A DNA stretch of 64,000 bases, from assembly GCF_030551255.1 (NCBI RefSeq), contig NZ_CP130630.1, positions 1,116,001 through 1,180,000 on the forward strand, in the 5' to 3' direction. This document shows positions 60,101 to 64,000 of the stretch, in pieces (position 1 is the first letter of the stretch; each line of letters starts with the position of its first letter). Origin of the DNA: Streptomyces sp. NL15-2K (lineage in GTDB: Bacteria > Actinomycetota > Actinomycetes > Streptomycetales > Streptomycetaceae). The notes under the pieces were generated by a model, which saw only the letters and a list, made by a program, of their open reading frames with translations, was not told the origin of the DNA and made no database searches. The translations under genes were made by a program, and so were the position numbers.

Positions 60101-63100
60101 CCGCCACCGGGTAGTTGGTCCGCTCCCGGACCAGAACGTTCCGGATTCCCTCCACAGGCCGCTGCTGCTCGTTCTCTTCCGCGCCGGTCGGGTTCTCCGA
60201 AGCGCCGGTGATATGCCGGTAATTGAACAGCGAGGTGAAGAGGGGCGCATCGCCCGCGACGCCGCTCGCACGCTGAGCCACCGCGAGCGGAGCGTGCTCG
60301 TGCTCCAGCAGCGCCGCCAACTGCTCCCGCATCCCCTCGACCGCCGCACGCACCCCCACCTCACCGGTCCGCACCCGTACGGGAAGGGTGTTGATGAACG
60401 GTCCCAGCACCCGGTCGGCACCCGCACCGGCATTCATCCGCCCGAACAACACCGTGCCGAACACCACGTCATCACGCCCGGACAGCGCCGCCAGCACCCG
60501 CGCCCACACCACATGCAGCACCGTCGCCGTACTGACCCCGAGTTCGCGCGCCAGCTCCCGCAGCCGAACCGCCGTCTCGCCGGACACGGGGACCCGTTCA
60601 GTTACCGTGTCGCCCTCGCCGCCCCGTACATTGAGGAGCCCGTACGGCGCCGTCGGCTCGGTGACATCGCCCAGCAGCTGAGCGAAGTACCGCTCGTGCT
60701 CCTCCCTTGGAACGGCCCGCGTCTGCGCGACGAAGTTCCGGAACGGCAGCGCCGGCGCCATACGCTCCGCCTCGCCGGTCAGCACCGCACGCAGCTCCTG
60801 AAGGAGGACGTCCATGCCCAGGTGGTCCTGCAACATGTGGTGCATCCGCACGACAGCGAGCCAGCGGCCCTCCGGGATCTCGGCCGCATGCAGATCCATC
60901 AACGGCGCACGCCTCAGGTCCAATGCGGAGCCTGCCAGGGCGATCAGGGCCTCCACCCGGTGCGCGGGCTCCGCGGAATCCACCTCAAGGACGTGCTCGA
61001 CAACCGGCAGTTCCGCGTGCCGCCACACCACCTGGACGGGCTCACGCAGCCCCTCCCACACCACACCCGTGCGATAGATGTCATGCCGGTCCACCACCCG
61101 CTGCAACGCCTGCACGAACGTCTCGAACCGGGACCGTGACGCAAACTCCACCACCCGCGCGGTCAGGTAGATGTCCTCTCCGTCACCCGCCATGAGGTGG
61201 TGGAAGAACATGCCCTCCTGGAGCGGGGCCAGCGGATAGACGTCGGCCACGTTCGCCGCGCCGCCGTCGACCGTCGCGACCACCCGGTCGATCTCGGCCT
61301 GCGACAGCTCGACCAGCGGCAGCATGTCCGGGGTGATCCGCTCCGCACCACCGGCGGGGATCAGATTCTCCGGAACCTCCACCGACCCGACGCCGGCCGC
61401 GCCCGCCAAACCGGCCGGGGTGGGCGACTCGAACAGCGCCCGCACCGACACCGACACACCCCGAGCCCGCAACCGCTCAACGAGCCGCACCGCAAGCAGC
61501 GAATGCCCACCGAGCTGGAAGAAGTTGTCGTCGACCCCGACCCTCTCCACGCCCAGTACGTCGGCGAAGGTCGCGCAGAGAATCTCCTCCCGCACCGTGG
61601 CCGGGGCACGTCCCGCACCTGTGGCGTACTCCGGAGCCGGCAACGCCTGACGGTCCAGCTTGCCGTTCGCGGTCAACGGCAACTCCGCCAGCATGACGAA
61701 CGCCGCCGGAACCATGTACTCCGGCAACCGCGAAGCCACCAACTCCCGCAGCCCACCGGCCTCCTGGCCAACCGGCACCACATACGCCACCAACGCGTCC
61801 TCACGAACCACGACGGCGGCCTGGGCAACGTCCGGACGCGTCAGCAATACGGCCTCGATCTCACCGGGCTCGACCCGGAAACCGCGCACCTTGACCTGCG
61901 TGTCCGCCCGCCCGGCGAACAGCAGTTGCCCATCCAGAGTCCACTTGACCAGGTCCCCGGTCCGGTACATCCGCTCCCCACCAGAGCCGTACGGGCACGC
62001 CACAAACCGCTCACCCGTCAACGACGGACGACGGACGTACCCCCGCGCCAGCCCGGCACCCGCCACATACAACTCACCCCTGACCCCGACCGGCACCGGC
62101 TGAAGTGCCTCGTCGAGAACGTACAAACGGGTATTGGCAATCGGCCGCCCGAACGGCACCGGACCCGAACGCCCCGCCTCCACCACCTCAGCCGCCACCA
62201 TCACCGTCGCCTCAGTCGGCCCATAGGTGTTCACCAGCCGACGCCCCACCGACCAACGCCGCGCCGCCACCTCACTGATCGCCTCAGCACCCACCAACAG
62301 GGTCTCCACCCGTGCCAGATCCTCCGGCTCCAACACCCCCAGCAACGACGGCACCACACTCGCCGCCCGAACCCCCACCAACTCCCGCAACCGCCGAGGC
62401 TGCTCCCGCTGCCCGACACTGGCGACCCACAAAGCAGCACCGGACGACAACGCCACCGCCACATCCAACACCGACGCATCGAAACTGAACGACGCGAACT
62501 GCAACACCCCAACCCCTGGACCCGCACCCATCACCGGACCGAACACACCCACCAAATTCGCCAACGAGGAATGCGAAACGGCCACACCCTTCGGCACACC
62601 CGTCGACCCCGACGTATAGATCACATACGCCAGATCACCCACCACACCCGGCGAGGCATCCGAAACGCCCGCCACCCCCGCGAGATCGTCCGAACCGATC
62701 ACCACACCCACACCGGCATCAGCCAGCATGAACTCCACCCGCTCAGCCGGCAGCCCAGCATCGACCGGCAGATAAGCCGCCCCGGCCTTCCACACCCCCA
62801 CAATCCCGACGATCATCTCCGCGCCACGCGGCAGACACAGACCCACCACCGACTCCCGGCCCACACCCCGCCCCCGCAGCCAATTCGCCAGACGATTCGC
62901 CGCCGCATCCAACTCCCCATACGACAGCTCCACACCATCAGCCACCACCGCCACCGCACCCGGATCAGCGGCAGCCCACTCCTCGAACAACTCCACCACC
63001 GACACACCCGCCACACCCGACGCCGTGTCATTCCACCGCCGCAGAAGCAGGTCACGCTCGCCCGATCCGAGTACGTCAACCTCGCGCACCCGCACGTCAG

Positions 63101-64000
63101 GCACCGCCGTCACCGACTCCAGCACCCCGCCGAACCACCCCGCGATCCGCTCAGCACTCCCCGCCTCGAACAGATCCGCCGACGCCGTCAGACCACCCCG
63201 CAAACCAGCAGGACGACCCTCCTCGTCGAACACCTCCGACAACGACAGATCAAGGTCGAACTTCGCCGCCACCGTGGCCACACCACCACCCACCACCGGC
63301 TCCCCACCGGCACGAGCACCCGGCAGCTCCAACCCACCACGCCCGACGTTCTGCACGGTGAGCATCACCTGGAACAACGGATGCCGCGCCAACGACCGCT
63401 CCGGAGCAAGCTCCTCCACCAACCGCTCGAACGGCACATCCTGATGCGCAAGAGCCCCAAGGCTCGCCTCCCGCACCCGCCCCAACACAGCACGGAACTC
63501 CGGATCACCCGACAGATCCGTCCGGATCACCAACGTATTGACGAAGAAACCGACCAGATCATCCAGCGCCTCATCGGTACGACCCGCCACCGCCGAACCC
63601 ACAGGAATGTCCGTCCCCGCCCCCAGCCGCGACAGCGTCACCGCCAACGCAGCCTGCACCACCATGAAGACCGTCACGCCCTCAGCACGCGCCAGCTCCA
63701 CGCACCGCTGATGCACCTCCGCCGACAAACGCATCGGCACCCGGTGACCGATGTGACTCGCCACAGCCGGCCGCGGCCGGTCCACCGGCAACGCCAACTC
63801 CTCAGGCGCACCGGCCAACACCCCACGCCAGTACTCCACCTGCGCCGACAGCAAGCTCTGCGGGTCAGACTCCTCCCCCAGCAACTCCCGCTGCCACAAC
63901 GCATAATCCGCGTACTGCACCGGCAACGGCTCCCACACCGGACCCTCACCCCGCACCCGCGCCGCATACGCCACCGACACGTCCCTGGCCAGCGGACCAC
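38355..64000 (-). CDS. Giant nonribosomal peptide synthetase, eight modules plus thioesterase in view (5' end outside)
   Basis: One uninterrupted minus-strand frame covers 25.6 kb (at least 8,548 codons) and enters from beyond the right edge in the middle of a condensation domain, so the start is not in the window. Order in view: (C)-A-T repeated eight times, then a terminal thioesterase. Every carrier domain has GGHSLL, every A domain has [11 protein letters not shown] A3 and NGKLDR-type A10 motifs (AGKLDRK in module 8). There is no separate epimerisation domain. Hand-read pocket residues suggest modules 4 and 7 = Tyr, 5 = Gly, 6 and 8 = Asp; modules 1-3 are unassigned. The product should be a peptide of at least eight residues, released by the thioesterase as acid or macrocycle. 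The Hpg/Dpg genes, MbtH and CmlA-like enzymes nearby fit this assembly line. Confidence 0.95.
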   Translation of the reverse strand, partial: GPLARDVSVAYAARVRGEGPVWEPLPVQYADYALWQRELLGEESDPQSLLSAQVEYWRGVLAGAPEELALPVDRPRPAVASHIGHRVPMRLSAEVHQRCVELARAEGVTVFMVVQAALAVTLSRLGAGTDIPVGSAVAGRTDEALDDLVGFFVNTLVIRTDLSGDPEFRAVLGRVREASLGALAHQDVPFERLVEELAPERSLARHPLFQVMLTVQNVGRGGLELPGARAGGEPVVGGGVATVAAKFDLDLSLSEVFDEEGRPAGLRGGLTASADLFEAGSAERIAGWFGGVLESVTAVPDVRVREVDVLGSGERDLLLRRWNDTASGVAGVSVVELFEEWAAADPGAVAVVADGVELSYGELDAAANRLANWLRGRGVGRESVVGLCLPRGAEMIVGIVGVWKAGAAYLPVDAGLPAERVEFMLADAGVGVVIGSDDLAGVAGVSDASPGVVGDLAYVIYTSGSTGVPKGVAVSHSSLANLVGVFGPVMGAGPGVGVLQFASFSFDASVLDVAVALSSGAALWVASVGQREQPRRLRELVGVRAASVVPSLLGVLEPEDLARVETLLVGAEAISEVAARRWSVGRRLVNTYGPTEATVMVAAEVVEAGRSGPVPFGRPIANTRLYVLDEALQPVPVGVRGELYVAGAGLARGYVRRPSLTGERFVACPYGSGGERMYRTGDLVKWTLDGQLLFAGRADTQVKVRGFRVEPGEIEAVLLTRPDVAQAAVVVREDALVAYVVPVGQEAGGLRELVASRLPEYMVPAAFVMLAELPLTANGKLDRQALPAPEYATGAGRAPATVREEILCATFADVLGVERVGVDDNFFQLGGHSLLAVRLVERLRARGVSVSVRALFESPTPAGLAGAAGVGSVEVPENLIPAGGAERITPDMLPLVELSQAEIDRVVATVDGGAANVADVYPLAPLQEGMFFHHLMAGDGEDIYLTARVVEFASRSRFETFVQALQRVVDRHDIYRTGVVWEGLREPVQVVWRHAELPVVEHVLEVDSAEPAHRVEALIALAGSALDLRRAPLMDLHAAEIPEGRWLAVVRMHHMLQDHLGMDVLLQELRAVLTGEAERMAPALPFRNFVAQTRAVPREEHERYFAQLLGDVTEPTAPYGLLNVRGGEGDTVTERVPVSGETAVRLRELARELGVSTATVLHVVWARVLAALSGRDDVVFGTVLFGRMNAGAGADRVLGPFINTLPVRVRTGEVGVRAAVEGMREQLAALLEHEHAPLAVAQRASGVAGDAPLFTSLFNYRHITGASENPTGAEENEQQRPVEGIRNVLVRERTNYPVAVSVNDVGPDNLGFSVEAVTSIDATAVCRLLHTTLENLLDALADTLIGGPDVALRSVGVLDAGERDVLLRRWNDTASGVAGVSVVELFEEWAAADPGAVAVVADGVELSYGELDAAANRLANWLRGRGVGRESVVGLCLPRGAEMIVGIVGVWKAGAAYLPVDAGLPAERVEFMLADAGVGVVIGPDDLDRSGGSSDSAPGVVGDLAYVIYTSGSTGVPKGVAVSHSSLANLVDVFGPVMGAGPGVGVLQFASFSFDASVLDVGVALSSGAALWVASDAQREQPGRLRELVGVRAASVVPSLLEVLEPEDLAHVGPMVVGAEAVGEVVARRWSVGRRLVHAYGPTESTVITAIGTVDGGRSGPVPFGRPIANSRLYVLDEALEPVPVGVTGELYVAGAGLARGYIRRPSLTGERFVACPYGSGGERMYRTGDLVKWTPDGQLLFAGRADTQVKVRGFRIEPGEIEAVLLTHPDVDQAAVVAREDIPGEKRLIAYVVPAGQEAQGLRELVASRLPEYMVPTAFVTLPELPLTVNGKLDRRALPAPEYATGTGRGPATVQEELLCATFAEVLGMERVGVDDNFFQLGGHSLLAVRLISRIRAVLGVEVGIRALFETPTPGGLAARLAERGTGQARTALAIAATRPERVPLSFAQRRLWFLAQLEGPNALYNLPTTIRLNGAVDVAALDAALRDVIVRHESLRTVFPAVDGEPYQHILDERDLDWALQVSDVAPEDLADAVRQASRYAFDLSVELPIRAWLFQTGPDERALVVVVHHIAGDGWSIGALRRDFSRAYAARSRGQEPTFEPLPVQYADYALWQRELLGEESDPQSLLSAQVEYWRGVLAGAPEELVLPVDRPRPAVAGHRGHAVPVRVSAEVHQRLVELARAEGVTVFMVVQAALAVTLSRLGAGTDIPVGSAVAGRTDEALDDLVGFFVNTLVIRTDLSGDPEFRAVLGRVREASLGALAHQDVPFERLVEELAPERSLARHPLFQVMLTVQNIERATSELPDMNARSAPLDSSLLVSRFDLDLSLSEVFDEEGRPAGLRGGLIASADLFEAGSAERIAGWFAGVLESVTAVPDVRVREVDVLGSGERDLLLRRWNDTASGVAGVSVVELFEEWAAADAGAVAVVADGVELSYGELDAAANRLAHCLRGRGVGRESVVGLRLPRGTEMIVGIVGVWKAGAAYLPVDAGLPAERVEFMLADAGVGVVIGSDDLAGVAGVSDASPGVVGDLAYVIYTSGSTGVPKGVAVSHSSLANLVDVFGPVMGAGPGVGVLQFASFSFDASVLDVAVALSSGATLWVASDAQREQPGRLRELVGVRAASVVPSLLGVLEPEDLAQVETLLVGAEAISEVAARRWSVGRRLVNTYGPTEATVMVAAEVVEAGRSGPVPFGRPIANTRLYVLDEALQPVPVGVTGELYVAGAGLARGYVRRPSLTGERFVACPYGSGGERMYRTGDLVKWTLDGQLLFAGRADTQVKVRGFRVEPGEIEAVLLTRPDVAQAAVVVREDALVAYVVPADQHADTLEVEALRALVGGRLPEYMVPAAVVVLPELPLTANGKLDRKALPAPEYATGAGRGPATVQEELLCATFADVLGVERVGVDDNFFQLGGHSLLAVTLVERLRARGVSVSVRALFEAPTPAGLAGAAGVGSVEVPENLIPAGGAERITPDMLPLVDLSQAEIDQVVGTVDGGAANVADVYPLAPLQEGLLFHHLMASGSADTYVTVRVVEFDSRSRLETFAQALQQVVDRHDIYRTGVVWEGLREPVQVVWRNAELPVVEHEIDGGHAEPVEALIALAGLAMDLGRAPLMDLHVAERTEGRWLAVVRMHHLLQDHMGMDVLLQELRVMLSGEADRLAPALPFRNFVAQTRAVPREEHERFFAELLGDATEPTAPYGLLDVRGDGSRVIEAGVHLTDEVTEGLRRVARELGVSTATVLHVVWARVVAVLSGRDDVVFGTVLLGRMNAGAGADRVVGPFINTLPVRLLTGGVGVRAAVEGMREQLAALLEHEHAPLAVAQRVSGVVGDAPLFTSLFNYRHITDSSDSPTGQRPVTGIRTVFAEERTNYPVAVSVNDRGTRGLSLSVQTVDVLDPRALGALLCTAAANVVDALTEALDGGPDMSLGTVNVLGADERERLLHGWNDTATGVVAGASVVELFRRRVAADPDAIAVIHDQVTLSYGELDAQSNRLAHFLREMGVGRESVVGVCLPRGIELVTAILAVLKTGAGFLPVDTRLPADRVAFMLTDSGAQLVLGNQDALDDPSLGQVPLVVALDEPTTTALLDAHPTTVPQVAVDPAGLAYVIYTSGSTGMPKGVAVAHAGVVNLVAAQRERFAVDPGSRVLQFASVGFDAAVSEVFVTLCAGAALVVASADEVLPGGGLVELVAAHDVTHVTLPPAVLRTLGDSDLDSVTTLVSAGEALDAGMVDQWAPGRRLINAYGPTEITVCASMSGPLTPGDEPSIGTPIANTRVYVLDEALQPVPVGVAGELYVAGAGVARGYVGRPSLTGERFIACPYGRSGERMYRTGDLVKWSAEGQLLFLGRADEQVKIRGFRIEPGEIETALLTHPDVHQAAVVARADAPGDKRLVAYVVPVGQVPDDLRELLASRLPEYMLPAAFVTLPELPLTSNGKLDRRALPAPEYVTGEGRGPATVQEAILCAVFAEVLGLESVGVDDSFFQLGGHSLLAVRLISRIRVVLGVELPLRALFEAPTVAGLAARLAEGVGEARTPLRSGARPERVPLSFAQRRLWFLDQLEGPSPTYNIPVRIGLSGVDAVVLEQAFRDVIARHESLRTVFPAADGEPYQHILDPHDLDWELQVSRVESGELGNSVGQAMRYAFDLSAEVPIRAWLFQTGPDGDEQVLVLVVHHIAGDGWSTVPLSRDLSTAYAARLRGEAPVWEPLPVQYADYTLWQRELLGEESDPESLLSRQVEYWRQALAGAPDEVALPVDRPRPAVAGHRGHRVPLRVPVEVHRRMVDLARAEGVTTFMILQAALAVTLSRLGAGTDIPIGSPIAGRTDEALDDLVGSFVNTLVIRTDLSDDPEFRQVLERVREVSLDALAHQDVPFERLVEELAPSRSMARHPLFQVLLGMENTERAVLDLPEVHAVNAANTANAGGVPGTASIARFDLDLSLSEILDDEGRPAGLRGSLTAAVDLFEPSTATRIAEWFTRVLAAVTSTPDILLSAVDVLDTEARELLLDRWNATTLPLPALSVAEQFERWAATMPDAVAVLADGAEMSYGELNARANRLARWLLRHGAGPERFVAVALPRSAELLVALLAVAKSGAAYLPVDTDYPAERLESMIADTAPVAVVTATRVAGLVPEAGTRVVVDDPRTAAAIAECSASDVTDADRPAPVSAEHPMYVIFTSGSTGRPKGVVIPRSALVNLLAGMQEQVDLEPGDRLLALTTVGFDIAGLELFLPLVQGAAVVLAAKELLYDPAAFGRTVVDTAVSVIQATPSLWRSVLAGGQVELAGIRVLVGGEALPADLAATLAPAAAELLNVYGPTETTIWSTSTPIDPAHTGEPPIGRPIANTRVYVLDAGLRPVPVGVAGELYIAGSGLARGYLRRPGLTAERFVACPYGTGGARMYRTGDRARWTDDGQLVFLGRADEQVKVRGFRVELGEIEATLLRHPGVLRAAAVVREDAPGDRRLVAYVEPRHGGDELGDLREFVARWLPEYMVPAAVVELPELPLTANGKLDRRALPAPEYSAGEGRGPATVQEEIVCSVFAEVLGLDSVGVDDNFFALGGHSLLAVRLVSRIRALLGVEVGVRALFEAPTVAGLAGRLAEDGAGQVRTPLRAAPTRPERVPLSFAQRRLWFLAQLEGPSPTYNIPLPIRLNGADAAALGEAFRDVIARHESLRTVFPAVDGEPYQRILDPRDLDWELQVSQVDSGELGSAVRQAMQYTFDLSVELPVRVWLFEVAGSGGQEQVLVVVMHHIAGDGLSMGPLSRDLSAAYAARVRGEGPVWEPLPVQYADYALWQRELLGEESDPESLLSRQVEYWRGMLAGAPEELALPVDRPRPVVASHEGHRVPVRVPAEVHGRLAELARAEGVTVFMVLQAALAVTLSRVGAGTDIPVGSPVAGRTDEALDDLVGFFLNTLVIRTDLSGDPEFRAVLGRVREASLGALAHQDVPFERLVEELAPSRSMARHPLAQVVLTMQTTGDAALDMPGVRTGGGGAGLDTGDTALVKFDLWVSLGETYDAEGRPAGLRGAVTVAADLFDAPAAGRMADWFVRVLNTVTEAPDVRLSAVDVLDADERDRVLARWNDTAVEGETSSVVELFERQVRADAVAVVAEGVELSYAQLDASANRLANYLRGQGVGCESVVGLCLPRGAEMVTAILAVWKAGAAYLPVDAELPAERVAYMLADSRAELVLGTQDALDDLPVGRARMVAIDDPLTGMFLEGCSEAAPGVVLDPAGLAYVIYTSGSTGVPKGVAVTHGSLANYVSSVSVRLGWSLPGARYALLQAQVTDLGNTVVFTSLATGGQLHVLDEEAVTDPEAVASYLAERRIDAFKVVPSHLAALTAAVGVEPLLPGQSLVLGGEAASAGWARELVRTAVAEGRRVFNHYGPTETTIGVATAELSAHDDVVPIGTPIANTRLFVLDEALQPVPVGVPGELYVAGAALARGYVGRPSLTGERFVACPFGTGGDRMYRTGDLVRWSPDGQLLFLGRVDEQVKIRGFRVEPGEIEAVLLTHPDIARAAVVAREDTEGDRRLVAYVVPADGDTGMDTSGVRDFLAGRLPEYMVPAAFVTLPELPLTANGKLDRRALPAPEYVTGDGRAPATPQEEILCAAFAEVLGLEAVGVDDSFFDLGGHSLLAVRLVSRIRAVLGVEVEVRTLFEAPTPAGLAARLAEAAGEARTPLRAWTRPERVPLSFAQRRLWFLDQLEGPSLTYNIPMPIRVSGVNAAALEEAFLDVIARHESLRTVFPTADGEPYQQILDPQDLDWELEVAQVAPEAVADVMGRAMRYAFDLSAELPIRAWVFEARPEDDVEQQVLLVVVHHIASDGWSRGPLARDLSAAYAARSGGQTPVWEPLPVQYADYTLWQRQLLGDESDPDSLLSTQVEYWRRTLAGAPEELALPVSRPRPAVAGHRGHSAAFRVSADVHQRLKELARAEGVTAFMVLQAALAVTLSRVGAGTDIPIGSPVAGRSDEALDDLVGFFLNTLVIRTDLSGDPEFRAVLGRVRETSLGAFAHQDVPFERLVEELAPERSIARHPLFQVSLTVQNMERATLELPGAASRAGGRNTSSPDDGSVLLPAKFDLDVVMVEQFDGDGRAAGWHGVVTVAADLFDGPAAARFADWFAQVLQVVTAEPDVRLGAVDVLGADERDLLIRGWNDTDVVAGSSVVELFRRQVSAAPDAVAVMHDEVAFSYRELDAESSRLAHFLRGMGVGYESVVGVCLPRGAELVTAILGVLKAGAAFLPVDGRLPVERVAFMLADSGAQLVLGSQDALDDLPVGRVPLVALDDPTTTALLEARPTTAPEVEADPSGLAYVIYTSGSTGTPKGVAVAHDGVANLVAAQGERFAVERGSRVLQFASVGFDAAVSEVFVTLCAGATLVMASADDVLPGGGLVELVAAHGVTHATLPPAVLSALGDDGLDSITTLVSAGEALDVGLVERWSPGRRLINAYGPTEITVCASMSAPLAPGDEPSIGRPIANTRVYVLDEALQPVPVGVAGELYVAGPGVARGYVGRPSLTGERFIACPYGRSGERMYRTGDLVKWSAEGQLLFLGRADEQVKIRGFRIEPGEIESLLLTHPDVHQAAVVAREDTPGDERLVAYVVPSGQETDALRELVTSRLPEYMLPAAFVTLPELPLTANGKLDRRALPAPEYVTGDGRAPATPQEEILCAAFAEILGLEAVGVDDSFFDLGGHSLLAVRLISRIRVVLGVELPLRALFEVPTVAGLAARLAEGVGEARTPLRAWARPERVPLSFAQRRLWFLYQLEGPSPTYNIPMPVRLSGVDVGALDAALRDVIARHESLRTVFPAVDGKPYQHILDPHDLDWELEVSQVTPEAVADAMGRAMRYAFDLSAELPIRAWLFQADPDEQVLMVVIHHIAGDGWSTVPLSQDLSTAYAARLEGRAPEWQPLPVQYADHALWQRELLGEESDPDSLLSKQTAYWRETLAGAPEELALPVDRPRPTTASYQGHRVPLRVTADVHQRLARLARTEGVTTFMILQAALAVTLSRVGAGTDIPIGSPVAGRTDEALDDLVGFFVNTLVIRTDLSGDPEFRRVLGRVREASLGALAHQDVPFERLVEELAPERSLARHPVFQVFLTLQNTGEASLELPGARTRTGAGTGGPDGAVPAPAKYDLNFGIAEILDAEGRPAGLRGAVTVAADLFDAPTAGRMADWFVRVLNTVTEAPDLRLSAVDVLDADERDRVLRDWNDTAAEAETPSVVELFERQVQEAPGAVAVVADGVELSYGELDAAANRLAHYLRDRGVGPESVVGLRLPRGAEMISGILGVWKAGAAYLPIDGGLPAERVEFMLADAGVDVVLSSDDLAGLSGASDAAPGVAVDPAGLAYVIYTSGSTGVPKGVAVTHGSLANYVSSVSVRLGWSLPGARYALLQAQVTDLGNTVVFTSLATGGQLHVLDEEAVTDPEAVVGYLVERRIDAFKVVPSHLAALTAAVGVEPLLPGQSLVLGGEAASAGWVRELVRTAVAEGRRVFNHYGPTETTIGVATAELSAHDDVVPIGTPIANTRLFVLDEALQPVPVGVPGELYVAGAALARGYVGRPSLTSERFVACPFGTGGERMYRTGDLVRWSPDGQLLFLGRVDEQVKIRGFRVEPGEIEAVLLAHPDIARAAVVAREDTEGDRRLVAYVVPADGDTGMDTAGVRDFVAARLPDHMVPAAVVALPELPLTAAGKLDRKSLPAPDYTAGATTPDSRRNLATSLEYVVSEVFADVLGLDEVGFDDDFFRLGGHSLLAVTLVTRLREKGISTSVRKVFAAPTVAGIVRQLDLASVSDSLNRILPIRTEGDRPPFFFVHPASGLSWCYRPLARYATDGVPLYGLQAAGMDGSDTLPDSIGAMAAEYVEQIRAVQPNGPYHLLGFSFGGIPVHEIAVRLREAGETVAALVVMDAYPPPPRDGEPAPLPQPAERVQRDPDPETGLRETAARIREEIGEIIDGITDDELLLITKIFRNNTALRRRHEPAVFDGDMLLFVAESRDDDSDSLDTRQQRWEPYVRGSVSAVGLPCRHTNLMLPEMLSQAWQAIAEWMESRNTESGA
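39170..42314 (-). other. NRPS module 8 (last): C-A(Asp)-T
   Basis: The C domain has [11 protein letters not shown]-domain pocket as read: D-L-T-K-V-G-H-I-G-K (aspartate), as in module 6. The carrier [20 protein letters not shown] is more divergent than the others, as is usual for the carrier that hands over to a thioesterase. Confidence 0.88.
42315..45499 (-). other. NRPS module 7 in view: C-A(Tyr)-T
   Basis: The C domain motif is [10 protein letters not shown] (Gly to Ser at a non-catalytic position). A-domain pocket as read: D-A-S-T-V-A-A-V-C-K (tyrosine), as in module 4. It lies between two aspartate modules, giving an Asp-Tyr-Asp tail. Confidence 0.85.
45500..48714 (-). other. NRPS module 6 in view: C-A(Asp)-T
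   Basis: The C domain has [11 protein letters not shown]-domain pocket as read: D-L-T-K-V-G-H-I-G-K, the published aspartate code. The A domain is almost identical to that of module 8 ([31 protein letters not shown]). Confidence 0.88.
48715..51914 (-). other. NRPS module 5 in view: C-A(Gly)-T
   Basis: Ordinary C domain ([10 protein letters not shown]). A-domain pocket as read: D-I-L-Q-V-G-V-I-W-K, one or two conservative changes from the glycine code DILQLGLIWK. The A domain differs strongly from its neighbours ([20 protein letters not shown]), so it is of separate origin. Confidence 0.85.
51915..55149 (-). other. NRPS module 4 in view: C (D-acceptor or dual type)-A(Tyr)-T
   Basis: The C domain again has [16 protein letters not shown] and [13 protein letters not shown]-domain pocket as read: D-A-S-T-V-A-A-V-C-K, the published code for tyrosine (also used for beta-hydroxytyrosine in glycopeptide NRPSs). 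The A domain is close to that of module 7. Confidence 0.8.
55150..58224 (-). other. NRPS module 3 in view: C-A-T, substrate unassigned (same code as module 1)
   Basis: The C domain is of the ordinary kind, with [18 protein letters not shown] and [11 protein letters not shown]-domain pocket as read: D-A-L-S-L-G-T-V-M-K, identical to module 1, so residues 1 and 3 are probably the same amino acid. Like module 1 it is followed by a D-acceptor or dual-type C domain. Confidence 0.75.
58225..61399 (-). other. NRPS module 2 in view: C (D-acceptor or dual type)-A-T, substrate unassigned
   Basis: The C domain opens with [20 protein letters not shown] and [16 protein letters not shown], the N-terminal form seen in DCL and dual epimerisation/condensation domains. 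Its active-site motif is [12 protein letters not shown], HHxxxDH instead of HHxxxDG. A-domain pocket as read: D-A-L-S-V-G-A-V-I-K, related to modules 1 and 3 but different at four positions. Confidence 0.7.
61400..64000 (-). other. NRPS module 1 in view: C (partial)-A-T, substrate unassigned
   Basis: The partial C domain begins at the window edge. The A domain (about 61,630-63,030) has pocket residues, read against GrsA numbering by eye, D-A-L-S-L-G-T-V-M-K. I cannot match this to a substrate from memory; a phenylglycine or other aromatic residue is plausible from context. The A domain is nearly identical to that of module 3. The carrier is [15 protein letters not shown]. Confidence 0.75.

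Noticed and set aside
54786-61139. Plus-strand open frame of about 2,100 codons inside the NRPS region
   Set aside because: It is antisense to the NRPS, rich in Arg/His/Pro, with no domain pattern and no ribosome site. High G+C suppresses stop codons; the minus-strand frame has clear C-A-T motifs throughout.

Overview
The window reads as chromosomal DNA of a Streptomyces-type actinomycete. G+C is very high, many genes start with GTG or TTG, neighbouring genes overlap by ATGA or GTGA, and the gene families are typical of the genus. Two parts are visible: ordinary or accessory chromosome (about 1-19.9 kb) and a nonribosomal peptide (NRPS) gene cluster (about 19.9 kb to the right edge) that runs out of the window.

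Left part. The 3' half of a nuo-type respiratory complex I operon (nuoK-L-M-N, preceded by the end of a probable nuoJ) is followed by a gene of unknown function. Next comes a 14-helix drug-efflux MFS gene with three carboxypeptidase-regulatory-like repeats at its C-terminus, split by a one-base frameshift in a run of seven G. An ABC exporter (ATPase, permease) is translationally coupled to a NarL-type two-component system. An aromatic-catabolism locus follows: a truncated FAH-family gene, an FAD monooxygenase divergent from an IclR regulator, and an operon of intradiol dioxygenase, 2-oxo acid hydratase and HpaI-type aldolase. A 15-bp palindrome lies between monooxygenase and iclR, and a variant of it lies upstream of the dioxygenase. 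An integrase remnant and a decayed IS5-type element then form a boundary exactly at the dpgC stop codon.

Peptide cluster. A minus-strand operon makes the non-proteinogenic amino acids. dpgA-B-C make 3,5-dihydroxyphenylglycine precursor. hmaS and a fused hmo-hpgT make 4-hydroxyphenylglycine. The operon is headed by a short CmlA-like di-iron oxygenase. A prephenate dehydrogenase supplies 4-hydroxyphenylpyruvate, and a cold-shock-domain protein lies beside it. Two StrR/ParB-type regulators in tandem, a split OmpR-type response regulator and histidine kinase, an alpha/beta hydrolase, a full-length CmlA-like oxygenase and an MbtH protein follow. The rest (38,355-64,000, minus strand) is one NRPS gene, open at its 5' end. 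It has eight modules and a thioesterase in view. Adenylation pocket residues that I read by eye suggest X-X-X-Tyr-Gly-Asp-Tyr-Asp for the last eight residues.

Likely regulation. Two copies of the inverted repeat GTTCAA-N16-TTGAAC, in front of the short cmlA-like operon and between mbtH and the full-length cmlA-like gene, look like StrR-family operators. A 48-nt element is shared by the promoters of the response regulator and the kinase. I do not recognise the product; a phenylglycine-containing peptide ending Gly-Asp-Tyr-Asp does not match any compound I can name.
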